Assembly: GCA_029262375.1 (NCBI GenBank)
Contig: JAJCZM010000044.1
Span: 186,001 to 250,000 of the forward strand
Source: Deltaproteobacteria bacterium
GTDB taxonomy: Bacteria; Desulfobacterota; Binatia; UBA1149; SPBQ01
Direction of reading: 5' to 3'
Length of the DNA stretch: 64,000 bases
Below, piece after piece: positions 1 through 8,482 of the stretch. A model generated the notes under the pieces. It had not been told where the DNA came from. It did not search any database and was given only the letters and a program-made list of their open reading frames with translations. A program made the translations under genes and the position numbers. Position 1 is the first letter of the stretch. Every line of letters starts with the position of its first letter.

Positions 1-172
1 CGATTGGGACGCCATGCAATTGCTCGGGGGGACCAGGTAGCTCGTCCCCGCGATTCTGAGCAAGCCGAGCAGCGTTGGCACTTCCTGCGTACCGACCTGC
101 CAGGTCTGACTTCCGTGGACTGGCCCACCCCTCGAAGTCGATCCGGTCATAGGCCTCCGACACTTGGTTCAT
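1..172 (-). CDS. partial hypothetical protein cut by the left edge
   Basis: The frame starts at an ATG (complement of 172..170) and runs off the left edge without a stop, so only about 57 codons are visible. The N-terminus begins MNQVSEAYDRIDFEGW, which I do not recognise. It starts 11 bases after the stop of the zinc-finger gene on the same strand. That gene in turn overlaps the excisionase-like gene, so all three probably form one leftward operon of the integrated element. In elements of this layout the next gene is often a replication protein or integrase, but nothing visible proves either. Confidence 0.5.
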   Translation of the reverse strand, partial: MNQVSEAYDRIDFEGWASPRKSDLAGRYAGSANAARLAQNRGDELPGPPEQLHGVPI

Positions 173-183
173 ATCGTTGCTGT

Positions 184-708
184 TCACAGCTGCACCCCCA
201 ACACACGGAGCACATATCGCCGACGCTTCTGATCCAGAGAGCTCCCGCCGATCTCATCGACCGCACGCTCGAGGCTACGAACTAGATTAAGCAGGGTAGC
301 GCGCTCCCCCATATCGCTCGCGTCAAGAAGCTCGTTGCGCTTTTCTCGTCGGAGAATCGCGAGAAACACCTGCAATTCTGCCATCTCCCGGTCCATCCGA
401 CTGAGCGTCCGGGTAGCGGTCGATGCCTGAGGTCGCTGCCAGCGACTAGGACGTCCGCGTCGAGCTGAATCGAGACCGAGACTCGAAAGAATCTCATGCC
501 AGGCGCACTGTCTTGCGAAACAGTGGAGTAGTGGAACTCCGGAGCTTCCCAGACGCAGAACAAGCGAACTCAGATTGCTCCCGCCATGAGCAGTGCATCG
601 ACCGCGCACCGAGCCATCGGCCCGTCGACTCGCACCGACTCGGAACATTGCTTCCTCAATCTCTGCGAAGGTAGGTGTACCCGCAACCAGATCTCTGTAC
701 GCGGTCAC
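184..708 (-). CDS. CHC2-like primase-type zinc-finger protein of a mobile element
   Basis: A 174-residue protein if read from the GTG at 708..706. That GTG overlaps the TGA of the upstream HTH gene as GTGA, the usual sign of translational coupling, so I prefer it to an ATG further upstream at 771. Residues 38-79 resemble the zinc finger of phage and plasmid primases: C38-x2-H41, then a short beta-rich stretch, then HCFARQC (C63, C68), followed by a helix ending SLGL. The second Cys pair is spaced one residue wider than the usual phage form. The rest is a charged helical tail; no TOPRIM or helicase domain is present, so it cannot be a full primase. It probably binds DNA or assists replication of the element. 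Confidence 0.6.
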   Translation of the reverse strand: MTAYRDLVAGTPTFAEIEEAMFRVGASRRADGSVRGRCTAHGGSNLSSLVLRLGSSGVPLLHCFARQCAWHEILSSLGLDSARRGRPSRWQRPQASTATRTLSRMDREMAELQVFLAILRREKRNELLDASDMGERATLLNLVRSLERAVDEIGGSSLDQKRRRYVLRVLGVQL

Positions 709-923
709 AACTGACCGCCTCGGCCAGGTTCCCGACCATCTTTGGCGGACGCGGCGCGCGTCGCTATCCACTCCACTAGCGCGTGGCGGGGGACTCTCAC
801 CGCTCGACCATCTCGGATTGAGGGCAGTTCGCCGCTCGCTACGAGTTCGTAAACCCTTGCCCGGCTGAGACCAAGACTATCGGCGACCTCCGGGATTCTC
901 AGAAGTAGTTTTTCTGCTGTCAT
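705..923 (-). CDS. excisionase-like helix-turn-helix DNA-binding protein
   Basis: A 72-residue protein with the compact MerR/excisionase-type winged helix (HTH_17). Residues 8-45 read as a helix-turn-helix (IPEVADSLGLSRARVYELV) followed by a wing (GELPSIRDGRAVRVPRHALVEWI). The family includes Xis recombination directionality factors and small element repressors. A strong ribosome site (GGAGGAAG) sits just before the ATG at 923..921. It is the first gene of a leftward operon and its stop overlaps the next gene by four bases. The divergent zinc-ribbon gene starts about 114 bases away, so this protein may regulate that shared promoter region. Excisionase versus repressor cannot be decided from sequence alone. 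Confidence 0.7.
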   Translation of the reverse strand: MTAEKLLLRIPEVADSLGLSRARVYELVASGELPSIRDGRAVRVPRHALVEWIATRAASAKDGREPGRGGQL

Positions 924-1036
924 TGGACTTCCTCCTCTCTCTATTCAGGTCCGTGACCATCGAGTATCGAGTGGTCGTTGTGCGTACCCTAGAGCCGTCA
1001 CTGGTCCGGTCGCCAGGATCAGAATATGACGTCGCT

Positions 1037-1990
1037 ATGACGCGACCACGTGGGCCAGTTCCGTTGTGGGAAATCGAGGGCGAGCTCTGGTCGACGCCCG
1101 GAACGGTCGAGAGGGTCCACGATGCGGGTGGCTGGTTCGTTCCTCACAAAGTGTGGGCCGAAGCGGACACTGTCTATTGGCGCGGAACTGACGATTGGCC
1201 TCCAAGACTTGGTAGCTTCGTGGCTACAGGCAAACCGTCCCTAGAGAGATTCATGGGTCTTGAATCCGCGTCAGCCTCACGCATCGCGAGCTTTGCGCGA
1301 AAGTGGGGCGTCATGCTGATGGGTCAGCAGGGAGTTCCCGTCCGCCGGCGAGGCAATGATTCCGCAGACCCGTTTCTGCAGAGTGCGACAACACGAGTTG
1401 CAATCGCTGATTTTGAGCTTCTGACCGACGATCATCGGCTTTATATGGAGCCGGCGGTCCACTGGCGGACACTTGCGAAAAGAGCTCGTTGTGTACTGAA
1501 CCTCGCCACTCGACTGCGCCAAGAGAGACCCGGAACTCGCGAAGACTGGGAGGGGGCAGTTGTCTATGGCGTGAGCGAGGAGGACGTTGAGCAACTGGGG
1601 TCGACCGCCTGCGCGAGAATCACGTCAAGCCTTCCCTCGATCACCGACTGCCCGATGGATGTTCAGCGCGCATTGCTGATAGGCCTGCTAGAAGACTGGA
1701 TCGACCGCGGCGCTGTACTCCCATCAATGACGTGGGTCAGAAGCGGACCAGAATTTGGTGTGAAGAGTTTCACTTTGTTCGGTGCAATTGGCCTCCAGCT
1801 CTCGCTAGCAGTCGGCAAACTGGACGGGTACGCAACCTGCTGCGGATGCGGTACGGCGTATGCCCCATCCCGCAAACCCCGAGCAGACCAGCGCCGTTAC
1901 TGCGGCGATTGCCGAGAGGAGGGCATCCCACAACGCCACGCCGCCCAACAGTATCGACTACGCCGGAAACGACCCGATGATCGCAGCTAG
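1037..1990 (+). CDS. hypothetical protein with C-terminal zinc ribbon
   Basis: I chose the ATG at 1037 (317 residues). An upstream TTG at 923 would overlap the start codon of the divergent HTH gene. Most of the protein is an unrecognised mixed alpha/beta region rich in Trp and acidic residues. The last 50 residues form a probable zinc ribbon: CCGCG, then YCGDC, ending in a very basic tail (QYRLRRKRPDDRS). Tails of this kind occur in CGNR-type and other actinobacterial or phage DNA-binding proteins. It lies between the excisionase-like operon and the Gabija genes, so it is cargo or a regulator of the element. I cannot name a function. Confidence 0.6.
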   Translation: MTRPRGPVPLWEIEGELWSTPGTVERVHDAGGWFVPHKVWAEADTVYWRGTDDWPPRLGSFVATGKPSLERFMGLESASASRIASFARKWGVMLMGQQGVPVRRRGNDSADPFLQSATTRVAIADFELLTDDHRLYMEPAVHWRTLAKRARCVLNLATRLRQERPGTREDWEGAVVYGVSEEDVEQLGSTACARITSSLPSITDCPMDVQRALLIGLLEDWIDRGAVLPSMTWVRSGPEFGVKSFTLFGAIGLQLSLAVGKLDGYATCCGCGTAYAPSRKPRADQRRYCGDCREEGIPQRHAAQQYRLRRKRPDDRS

Positions 1991-2197
1991 CCAGCCAAGT
2001 GGAGACGTCAGCGCGCCGGGAACTGAGCACGGTCGCGGGTCCTTCCCTGGGGCAGCCCCCATCGCAGGTATTAGAAGCGCAACCAGTCCGCCGATTTGTC
2101 GGCGAAAAGTACCTAAACATCAGCACAATCGCGGGGCGCTCGGACCTTCGCGGAGCTGGCGCAGTTTTCGAAAAGCAGCAAGGGTTAAGGATCGCCA

Positions 2198-4000
2198 ATG
2201 TCCACAGGACTGATGATTGTAGAGGTGAGAATCCGCAACTTTCGCTGTCTGCGGAGTGTTGACCTGCGTCTCGGCCAACAGACGATTCTTGTGGGGGAGA
2301 ACAATGCTGGGAAGACTAGCGCACTTCACGCTCTGAATGTCGCCCTTGGTACCGGAGCGCGCAGGTCATCGGACTCCGACATTTATCTTGCGCCTACCGA
2401 GCAGCGTGCGCCCCGCGATCGCAAGGCCATAATAGACATTCTTCTCAGGCCTACCGACGATGACGGTAAGCTCGTTGACGAGTTTCCCGGCAGCGGACAA
2501 TGGCTCGCTCATTTCGGAAACGCGGTATCGCAGGATTCCGCGGGAGCCGATCAGGTCGTTCTACGAGCCGAGCTCGCATGGAGTTCTCAGCGGAGCGAAT
2601 TTGAGCTGTCGCGATGTTTCTTAACCGAGTGGAAACAGGACGGCGACGAAATCGATAAAGTGACTCCTGTCGTCGGCGCAGCGGTCAGTCGCTCTGTAAT
2701 CGAGGCGATTTCTCTCTCATACATCGATGCCAACCGAGATATCGTCGCAGAGTTCCGCAGCGGTGGTACCTATTGGCGGAGGCTAGTAGCCAATCTTGGG
2801 CTCAGCGACAAACTGATTTCCGACATCGAAGGTCAACTCGATGAACTGAACAAGAAACTGTTGGCAGGCAGCGACGTTCTCACACACCTTGAGACGCATC
2901 TTGCAGATCTTTTTCAAGGCGCGACTGCTGGCTCTCATTCGGTATCCATCGCGCCAGTACAGCCGCACCTGCGTGATCTAAGTCGCGGAGTTGAGGCGCT
3001 GATCTCAACCGAGGGCGGCCCATCGTTCCCACTTGAGGCGCAAGGAATGGGTACGCGTAGCTTGGCCGCCCTGCTCACGTTCCGCGCTTTCATCGATTGG
3101 CGAGTAAAAACGCTCAAAGCTGCCGCACTACATCCGGTGGTAGCGATTGAGGAGCCGGAAGCCCACCTTCAACCACAGTCGCAGCGCGCGGTTTTCGAGC
3201 AGCTCAAGGGACTTCCGGGACAGTGGATAGTTAGCACACATTCGCCGTACATCTGCAGTCAAGGCGATCTGGGTGACTACCGAGTGTTCTTCAAGGAGGG
3301 CGGCGAAACTTCGGTCCGTGAGCTCAACCCTGAACTTGCCGAACTCGATGCTGAGGACGTCAGGAAAATCCGCCGCCAAGTGCTAAATACGAGAGGCGAG
3401 ATGTTGTTCTCGCGGGGACTCGTACTCTTCGAAGGCGAGACTGAGGAACAGGCCATCCCAGAGTTCTGCGCACGACACTTCAAGAAGCACCCTTTCGTAC
3501 TCGGACTAACACTTATAGGAGTCGGCGGATCGGGTGGCTATGGCCCATTTGTCAGACTCGCGAAGACGTTCGGCATCCCATGGTGGATCTTTAGCGACGG
3601 AGAGGACGACGCTGTTAGTAACGTCGATACAGCGCTCGCTAAACTCGACGAAAAGCCAGTCGCCGCTAACCCGAGGGTTGTGAAGCTGCCAGACGGGAAG
3701 GACTTCGAGTCTTATATCTGCGACGAAGGTCGACATGAATCAATTATCGAAGCGCTGCTAATAGAAGAAGCCAGCACTCCCCAACACGAAGCGTCTCTCC
3801 GCAAAAAGTGGCGCGACGATGATGATCCAGTTTCTAGTCTCATAGAGAAACTACAAAACGGGAAGACGAGATACGCCCCGCTGGTCGTGAGCGCTCTCGA
3901 GAAAGAAGAAATGCCAGAAAGGCTTCACTCGCTGTTTACACGTATCGCTAACGAGCTAGGCTATGTCGATAGTGAGCCATCATCCAATGCGCCTATCTAA
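2198..4000 (+). CDS. gajA: GajA-like OLD-family ATPase/TOPRIM endonuclease (Gabija defence)
   Basis: A 600-residue protein with the two-part layout of class 2 OLD nucleases. The N-terminal ABC-type ATPase has a Walker A at 33-40 (GENNAGKT), a Walker B near 314-320 (VAIEEPEAH) and a switch His near 345 (IVSTHSPYI). The C-terminal TOPRIM domain shows LFEGETEEQ near 410, the acidic SDGEDD near 465 and a Lys in LPDGKDFE near 497. GajA of Bacillus cereus VD045 has this architecture and a similar length. GajA nicks DNA and is held off by nucleotide in uninfected cells. The next gene is a UvrD-like helicase overlapping its 3' end, which is the Gabija arrangement. Its codons use more A/T at third positions than the surrounding chromosome, consistent with transfer. 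A start at 2213 (MIVEVRIRNF) is also possible. Confidence 0.87.
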   Translation: MSTGLMIVEVRIRNFRCLRSVDLRLGQQTILVGENNAGKTSALHALNVALGTGARRSSDSDIYLAPTEQRAPRDRKAIIDILLRPTDDDGKLVDEFPGSGQWLAHFGNAVSQDSAGADQVVLRAELAWSSQRSEFELSRCFLTEWKQDGDEIDKVTPVVGAAVSRSVIEAISLSYIDANRDIVAEFRSGGTYWRRLVANLGLSDKLISDIEGQLDELNKKLLAGSDVLTHLETHLADLFQGATAGSHSVSIAPVQPHLRDLSRGVEALISTEGGPSFPLEAQGMGTRSLAALLTFRAFIDWRVKTLKAAALHPVVAIEEPEAHLQPQSQRAVFEQLKGLPGQWIVSTHSPYICSQGDLGDYRVFFKEGGETSVRELNPELAELDAEDVRKIRRQVLNTRGEMLFSRGLVLFEGETEEQAIPEFCARHFKKHPFVLGLTLIGVGGSGGYGPFVRLAKTFGIPWWIFSDGEDDAVSNVDTALAKLDEKPVAANPRVVKLPDGKDFESYICDEGRHESIIEALLIEEASTPQHEASLRKKWRDDDDPVSSLIEKLQNGKTRYAPLVVSALEKEEMPERLHSLFTRIANELGYVDSEPSSNAPI

Positions 4001-5864
4001 TAAACAGCGTCGAATTGTCGAGCACGACGAGGGCGCACTGCTTGTAGTCGCCGGCCCCGGGGCTGGAAAGACTCGCGTCCTAACCGAGCGAGTTAGAAGA
4101 CTTCTGAGCAAGAAGGACGCCAACTATCGCGTACTCGCGTTGACGTTCACTAATAAGGCCGCAAGCGAGATGAAGGACCGCTTGAAGAACAACGAAAGCG
4201 TATCGCAGCGCTCCTTTATTGGAACGCTCCATGCGTTTTGCATGGAAGTGCTAGCGAACCGTGGGCGACCCGTCGGCATCGAGGGGCTGCCGAACATATT
4301 CGAGTCATTCCAAGACCGGAGAGCACTCCTACGTGAGGCCATCGATCTAGACGCAGAGCTGAGATTCGCGCTTGCAGAGCGAGGCGACCATCGAGCGCAA
4401 GAGAGCACACTATACCGCTGGATGCAGGATATCTCAGAGTGGAAGCGCAATCTCACTCTCCCCTCGATGCTCACAAAAGACTTTGATCGGCGCATCTACG
4501 AAGCCTACAACGCGCAGCTGGCGGCATCCGGCGGGGTAGACTTCGACGACCTCCTTCTATTGACCTACAGGCTCTTTGAAGAGAATCCGCAGGCGGCCCG
4601 ATTCTACCGCCGACAGTATCGGTATATCTGTATTGACGAAGCGCAAGATCTAAACGAGGCACAGTATCGTGTACTCTGTGCACTCTGCACGGATCAACAT
4701 CGGAACGTCATGCTAGTCGGTGACCCCAAACAAGCGATCTACACGTGGAACGGGGCAGACCCGAAATACCTCGACCTTTTCGTAGAGGACTTTGAGGCTG
4801 AGACGACGGAACTGAATGAGAACTTTCGTAGCTCTCGGGCCGTAGTTCATGCCGCGCAAGTGCTGGAAAGCAACTACGAGGTCGCGGGTCAGCTACCGAT
4901 ACAAGGGGACGTACTTCTTCAGCCTTGTGATGATGAGGAGGCCGAAGCCGAGTTCGTAATTGAGACGATCGAAGAGCTTCAAGAAAACGGGCATCAAGAC
5001 ATCGAAGGCCCCATAGACCTCGGCCGAATAGCCGTGCTGGGCCGCAATCGCTTCGTGTTCGACGCCTTGTTGCGGGAGCTCGAGCGAGTCGGGATTCCAT
5101 ACTACCAAAAGATGTCTGCTGCTTCGCACGAGTTCGTGTCTGACGTCGTGCAAGAGTTCCAGCTAGCCCTTCGGATCGTAGCGAACCCGCATGATCGTCT
5201 TCACCTAGGCATGCTTTGTTCGCGGTGGAAGCTACCATCTGAGGTCGAAGGCCTAAGAGCGCGCTTTCGCGATGAAGAGCCGCGCACGGTTCTACACGAG
5301 GCCGCGAAGACCGCCCGCGGCGGCAATGCGGCAGTAGTGGCAGAGGCAATCATTGCGGCCGTTGACGACGACTCGAACGTTATTCTACCGAACGGCCTAG
5401 CGGTGTTGGTGGGAGACTCGACCTCTCGTCCGATAGAGGAACGCGAGTTTATTGCGCGCGACATCCAGGAGTGGGAAGACGCGTGGAAGAACTACCTTCG
5501 CTCCACAACTGGCGGGTCGCAACAACTGGCGAGTTTTCTCAGTCACGTGGCGCTGGGAACAACCGAGCAGGCCTCTAGAGAGGGACTCGCTCTGATAACC
5601 GTGCACTCCTCAAAGGGAATGGAGTTCGACGTAGTATTCGTTATTGGCATGTCGCGGGGTACGTTCCCAGACTATCGTGCGAAAAGTCCAAAGGAGTTGG
5701 CGGAGGAGCGGCGAAACGCGTTTGTGGCCTGTACTCGCTCTCAGCGATTGCTCTACGTCTCGTATCCACGCGTAAAGCTGATGCCGTGGGGCGATAGCAG
5801 ATCCGTCTCGCCATCGCCGTTCTTCACCGAGCTTGCCGATGCGTTTGGCAACACCGCAGAATAG
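3987..5864 (+). CDS. gajB: GajB-like UvrD/Rep superfamily 1 helicase (Gabija defence)
   Basis: The start at 3987 (MRLSNKQRRIV) gives 625 residues and a 14-base overlap with gajA. An ATG at 3963 would add eight residues. SF1A helicase motifs are complete: Q-motif near Q7, Walker A at 22-29 (AGPGAGKT), TFTNKAASEM, DEAQD at 217-221, VGDPKQAIYTWNGA, ENFRSS, VHSSKGMEFD near 539-548 and FVACTRSQRLLYV near 580. In Gabija the helicase partner works with GajA in one complex and responds to DNA ends or nucleotide depletion. This copy is longer than the 494-residue GajB of B. cereus VD045 and carries the 2A/2B-type regions of a full UvrD. A housekeeping UvrD/PcrA is less likely because those run well over 650 residues and do not overlap an OLD gene. 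Confidence 0.85.
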   Translation: MRLSNKQRRIVEHDEGALLVVAGPGAGKTRVLTERVRRLLSKKDANYRVLALTFTNKAASEMKDRLKNNESVSQRSFIGTLHAFCMEVLANRGRPVGIEGLPNIFESFQDRRALLREAIDLDAELRFALAERGDHRAQESTLYRWMQDISEWKRNLTLPSMLTKDFDRRIYEAYNAQLAASGGVDFDDLLLLTYRLFEENPQAARFYRRQYRYICIDEAQDLNEAQYRVLCALCTDQHRNVMLVGDPKQAIYTWNGADPKYLDLFVEDFEAETTELNENFRSSRAVVHAAQVLESNYEVAGQLPIQGDVLLQPCDDEEAEAEFVIETIEELQENGHQDIEGPIDLGRIAVLGRNRFVFDALLRELERVGIPYYQKMSAASHEFVSDVVQEFQLALRIVANPHDRLHLGMLCSRWKLPSEVEGLRARFRDEEPRTVLHEAAKTARGGNAAVVAEAIIAAVDDDSNVILPNGLAVLVGDSTSRPIEEREFIARDIQEWEDAWKNYLRSTTGGSQQLASFLSHVALGTTEQASREGLALITVHSSKGMEFDVVFVIGMSRGTFPDYRAKSPKELAEERRNAFVACTRSQRLLYVSYPRVKLMPWGDSRSVSPSPFFTELADAFGNTAE

Positions 5865-6226
5865 CCACCTAGCTCTATCCGCACGATATCCCGCGAACCA
5901 ACCTAGAATCTCGCGTGGCTACCTGCTGCCACGCGCAAATAGCTGACTGGCATCAAGAGTCGATACCCTGCGTGTTGCTGGCGACAGTGGATCGTAGGCT
6001 GCTTGCTCAAGAGAATAATCGACGCCCTGCTATTCAGCCACGCGGCTCTTCAACTGCTGCAGTATCGCTTCAGTCCGTCTGCGGACAGGCGCGTCTCCCG
6101 TTGGAACGCGAGGACTTGGCCACCGTGCCGAGAGGACTGAAAATCCACGTGTCGGTGGTTCGATTCCGCCCCTGGGCACCACCTTCAACGCGCGCAAACT
6201 CGCCCCAGCTTGCCTCTCGCCGACTG
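5865..6226. other. gene-free right end of the integrated element
   Basis: No coding frame here looks real. The small rightward frame at 5915-6343 reads through the tRNA fragment and has no domain or codon pattern. The stretch holds the gajB 3' flank, the tRNA-Phe 3' fragment at 6134-6181 and 45 bases of chromosome before the stop of the next gene. No clear terminator hairpin was seen. Confidence 0.6.
6134..6181 (+). repeat. 3' fragment of tRNA-Phe, probable att site of the element
   Basis: These 48 bases match the 3' part of a bacterial tRNA-Phe. The anticodon loop CTGAAAA has anticodon GAA at 6139-6141. A variable loop follows, then a T-arm with stem GGTGG/CCGCC around TTCGATT, then the acceptor strand CCTGGGC, discriminator A and encoded CCA at 6179-6181. 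The partner 5' acceptor strand (GCCCAGG) and a D-arm are absent upstream, so this is not a whole gene. Integrases that target tRNA genes leave this scar at one end of the element. Its orientation predicts an intact tRNA-Phe and integrase gene to the left of the window. Confidence 0.85.
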
Positions 6227-8482
6227 TCATTGGAGACGTGCCTTAAGAAGCGTGTCGGTCTGCTTGATCACGGATTGAGGAGGGAACACCGCTTCCCACG
6301 ATCCGCCGCTAGTGACGTCCACGCGGACTGTCATCGGTGCTAGGAGGGACTGGAGTTGGGGGAGCGGAATGTTCGCGCCCTTGGCTTTGATGATGATCTT
6401 AGCCTTCCCGTCTGCGCCGGCCTTGAGAGTCATCTTCGACAGGAAAGAGTTCGGCTGAGTCTGGTTTCGGTCTTTGTACACGAAGCCGTTCTTCGTCGCC
6501 TTCCAACATGGATCGTTGCCGCAGACGGCACCGCCGGCGGCACTGGTGCACATGAAAGGAAGCTGCTGCCCGGATGATTGGTCGGACAGACATACGATGT
6601 ACGTGTCCTGCGTCTCGGGGTTTCCGAAGTCCGGCAAGGCGGTCATCTCTCCCAGCCACTTAAATGAGAGCCTACGCTTGTCCAGATCGTCGAGCCGCTC
6701 CTTGAGTAGTAACAGTGGGCGAAGGCCCTCGAGCGGACCGTGACAGCCGGGCTCGGGACTCGGCGCGCAGCCGACCGAGGCTTGGCATGAACGACACGCA
6801 GTGCAGACCGGTGCGGACTCGGTCGTCTCGCACACTCCCGCGATGCAACTCTCGTCGCCGTTGCACAACGTGCTGTCGCTACAGCTCGTCCCGTCGGGAG
6901 CGTCGCCGCCGCCCGCGCACACTGTTGCCAGACAGGTCTCCCCCACGGTACACGGGTCCGCGTCGTCGCAGGCGCCGCCATCGTCCGCCGTGCACACGGA
7001 AGGCTCACCGGCACAGGCGAAACACTGTTCGACGACACATGCTCCGGCGCAGCCGTCGCCATCGGCACGGTTGCCGTCATCGCATTCTTCGATGCCATTG
7101 AGGACCGCGTTGCCACACTCGAGCGAGCAATCCGCCGCACAGCCATCCTCGCCGACAACGTTCCCGTCGTCGCACTCCTCGGGACCCTCCATCAAGAAGT
7201 CGCCACAGAAGCCGTCGGCGATCGCGTGAACGATGTCGAAGTCGCCACCCGGCGGTGCGCTAGCCCAAGCCAGCACCCAGCGCCCCAGTCCGTTGGTAGC
7301 CAACAACGGCCCGAAACCAGCTGCGGCGATATCCTGTGTCGCAGTCCAGGAGACGCCGTCATCGAGCGAGCGAGCCGTGGAGATTCCGGTCGGAGTGTCC
7401 CAGGCGGCCAGCCAACGGTCGGATCCGTCGTACGCCAGTTGCGGTACTCGATCGCTGGCACCGGTAGGCCCATCGGTGGTTGCCGTTGCGTTGATCACGA
7501 GCGGCGCGGACCAGGTCACGCCATCGTCCGTCGAGCGGGAAACAAAGATATCGCTATCGCAGCCGGTCGTGCCGCCGGCCGATTCGGTATCCGACCAGAT
7601 AGCCAGCAGCGTATCGTCGCCTCGCACGAGTTCGGGCGCGCTCGCTATTCCGGAGGAACAGACGTCCGGTGAGCTGCTCGTATTGATCGTTACCGCGCTG
7701 CTCCAGGTGTCGCCGTCGTCGGTGGAGCGTGAGACTAGTATCTCGCCGTCCGACGACGAGGCACCGTATCTCACCCAAACGAGAACCCAGTCATCACCGA
7801 CTACAACGAGTTGAGGTGCACTGTCGCGGGTCCCCGCGGGGCGCGTCACGCCATCGATGAAGATGTGGTCGGTCCAGTGCAGGCCGGAATCCGTCGAGCG
7901 TGCGACGACAACGTACGGGTCGGTACTCGTGTCGGTTACGTAGTGTTCCCAGGTAACGAGCCAAGTGCCTTCGGAGTCCGTGGCGACATCGGGACGCTTC
8001 GCAATGCCGGAGCCGTAGACGAGAGTGGAGTCCACAGGAAGCGGCAACGACCAAATCGCGCCGTCGTTGCTCGAGTAGGAAGCGAGCAAACGGGACCCGG
8101 GTGTGAAGAAGTAAGAATGCCATATGGCCATCCATCCACCGGCACCATCGGTGGCAATGGATGTGAATTCATCGGGAGTTTGACCGTCGGCAATCGCCGA
8201 TACATGGATGAGAAAGGGAGCACCCCAAGTCAGACCGCCATCCATAGATCGCGAGATCAGGATGTCCTGATCGGGGCCGGCCGGCCCGCCGAACTCTTCG
8301 GTGCTCTCCCATGCAGCGACCCAGACTGCACCGTCCGTCGCGAGAGTTACTCCCGTGTCGTTTCCGCTGTCGGTCGTTGCGTTGGTGTTGAGGAAGCTCG
8401 CCGCCCCGAACTGCTGCGCGTTGGCGGCGCCCGAAAGACAAGCGAAGAGAATGACAAAGACGAGTGCGAAGTAAGATCCCAT
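6227..8482 (-). CDS. secreted sialidase-fold (Asp-box) protein with Cys-rich repeats
   Basis: A 751-residue exported protein. I start it at the ATG 8482..8480, five bases after GGAGGGG; the longer frame to 8509 has no ribosome site. Residues 1-22 are a signal peptide ending AANAQ. Residues about 25-420 carry at least six Asp-box motifs of the form S-x-D-x-G-x-T-W (SMDGGLTW, STDSGLHW, STDDGDTW, STDDGVTW, SLDDGVSW), the signature of a BNR/sialidase beta-propeller. Two ECDDGN Cys-rich repeats (DUF4215 type) and further Cys-rich modules follow. The last ~150 residues (TYIVCLSD, PCWKATKNGFVYKD, KAKGANIPLPQL) match the tail of two other secreted proteins in this window. Catalytic sialidase residues are not evident, so binding or a structural role is more likely. 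Confidence 0.8.
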   Translation of the reverse strand: MGSYFALVFVILFACLSGAANAQQFGAASFLNTNATTDSGNDTGVTLATDGAVWVAAWESTEEFGGPAGPDQDILISRSMDGGLTWGAPFLIHVSAIADGQTPDEFTSIATDGAGGWMAIWHSYFFTPGSRLLASYSSNDGAIWSLPLPVDSTLVYGSGIAKRPDVATDSEGTWLVTWEHYVTDTSTDPYVVVARSTDSGLHWTDHIFIDGVTRPAGTRDSAPQLVVVGDDWVLVWVRYGASSSDGEILVSRSTDDGDTWSSAVTINTSSSPDVCSSGIASAPELVRGDDTLLAIWSDTESAGGTTGCDSDIFVSRSTDDGVTWSAPLVINATATTDGPTGASDRVPQLAYDGSDRWLAAWDTPTGISTARSLDDGVSWTATQDIAAAGFGPLLATNGLGRWVLAWASAPPGGDFDIVHAIADGFCGDFLMEGPEECDDGNVVGEDGCAADCSLECGNAVLNGIEECDDGNRADGDGCAGACVVEQCFACAGEPSVCTADDGGACDDADPCTVGETCLATVCAGGGDAPDGTSCSDSTLCNGDESCIAGVCETTESAPVCTACRSCQASVGCAPSPEPGCHGPLEGLRPLLLLKERLDDLDKRRLSFKWLGEMTALPDFGNPETQDTYIVCLSDQSSGQQLPFMCTSAAGGAVCGNDPCWKATKNGFVYKDRNQTQPNSFLSKMTLKAGADGKAKIIIKAKGANIPLPQLQSLLAPMTVRVDVTSGGSWEAVFPPQSVIKQTDTLLKARLQ

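Noticed and set aside
4708-5349. A 213-codon leftward frame inside gajB
   Set aside because: It is antisense to conserved helicase motifs and Arg-rich without pattern.
6060-6181. A complete tRNA-Phe gene
   Set aside because: The 5' acceptor strand GCCCAGG and a D-arm are not present upstream of the anticodon loop, so only the 3' part exists.
5915-6343. A 142-codon frame spanning the tRNA fragment
   Set aside because: It runs through the tRNA-derived sequence and into the 3' end of the next gene in antisense; there is no ribosome site or motif.
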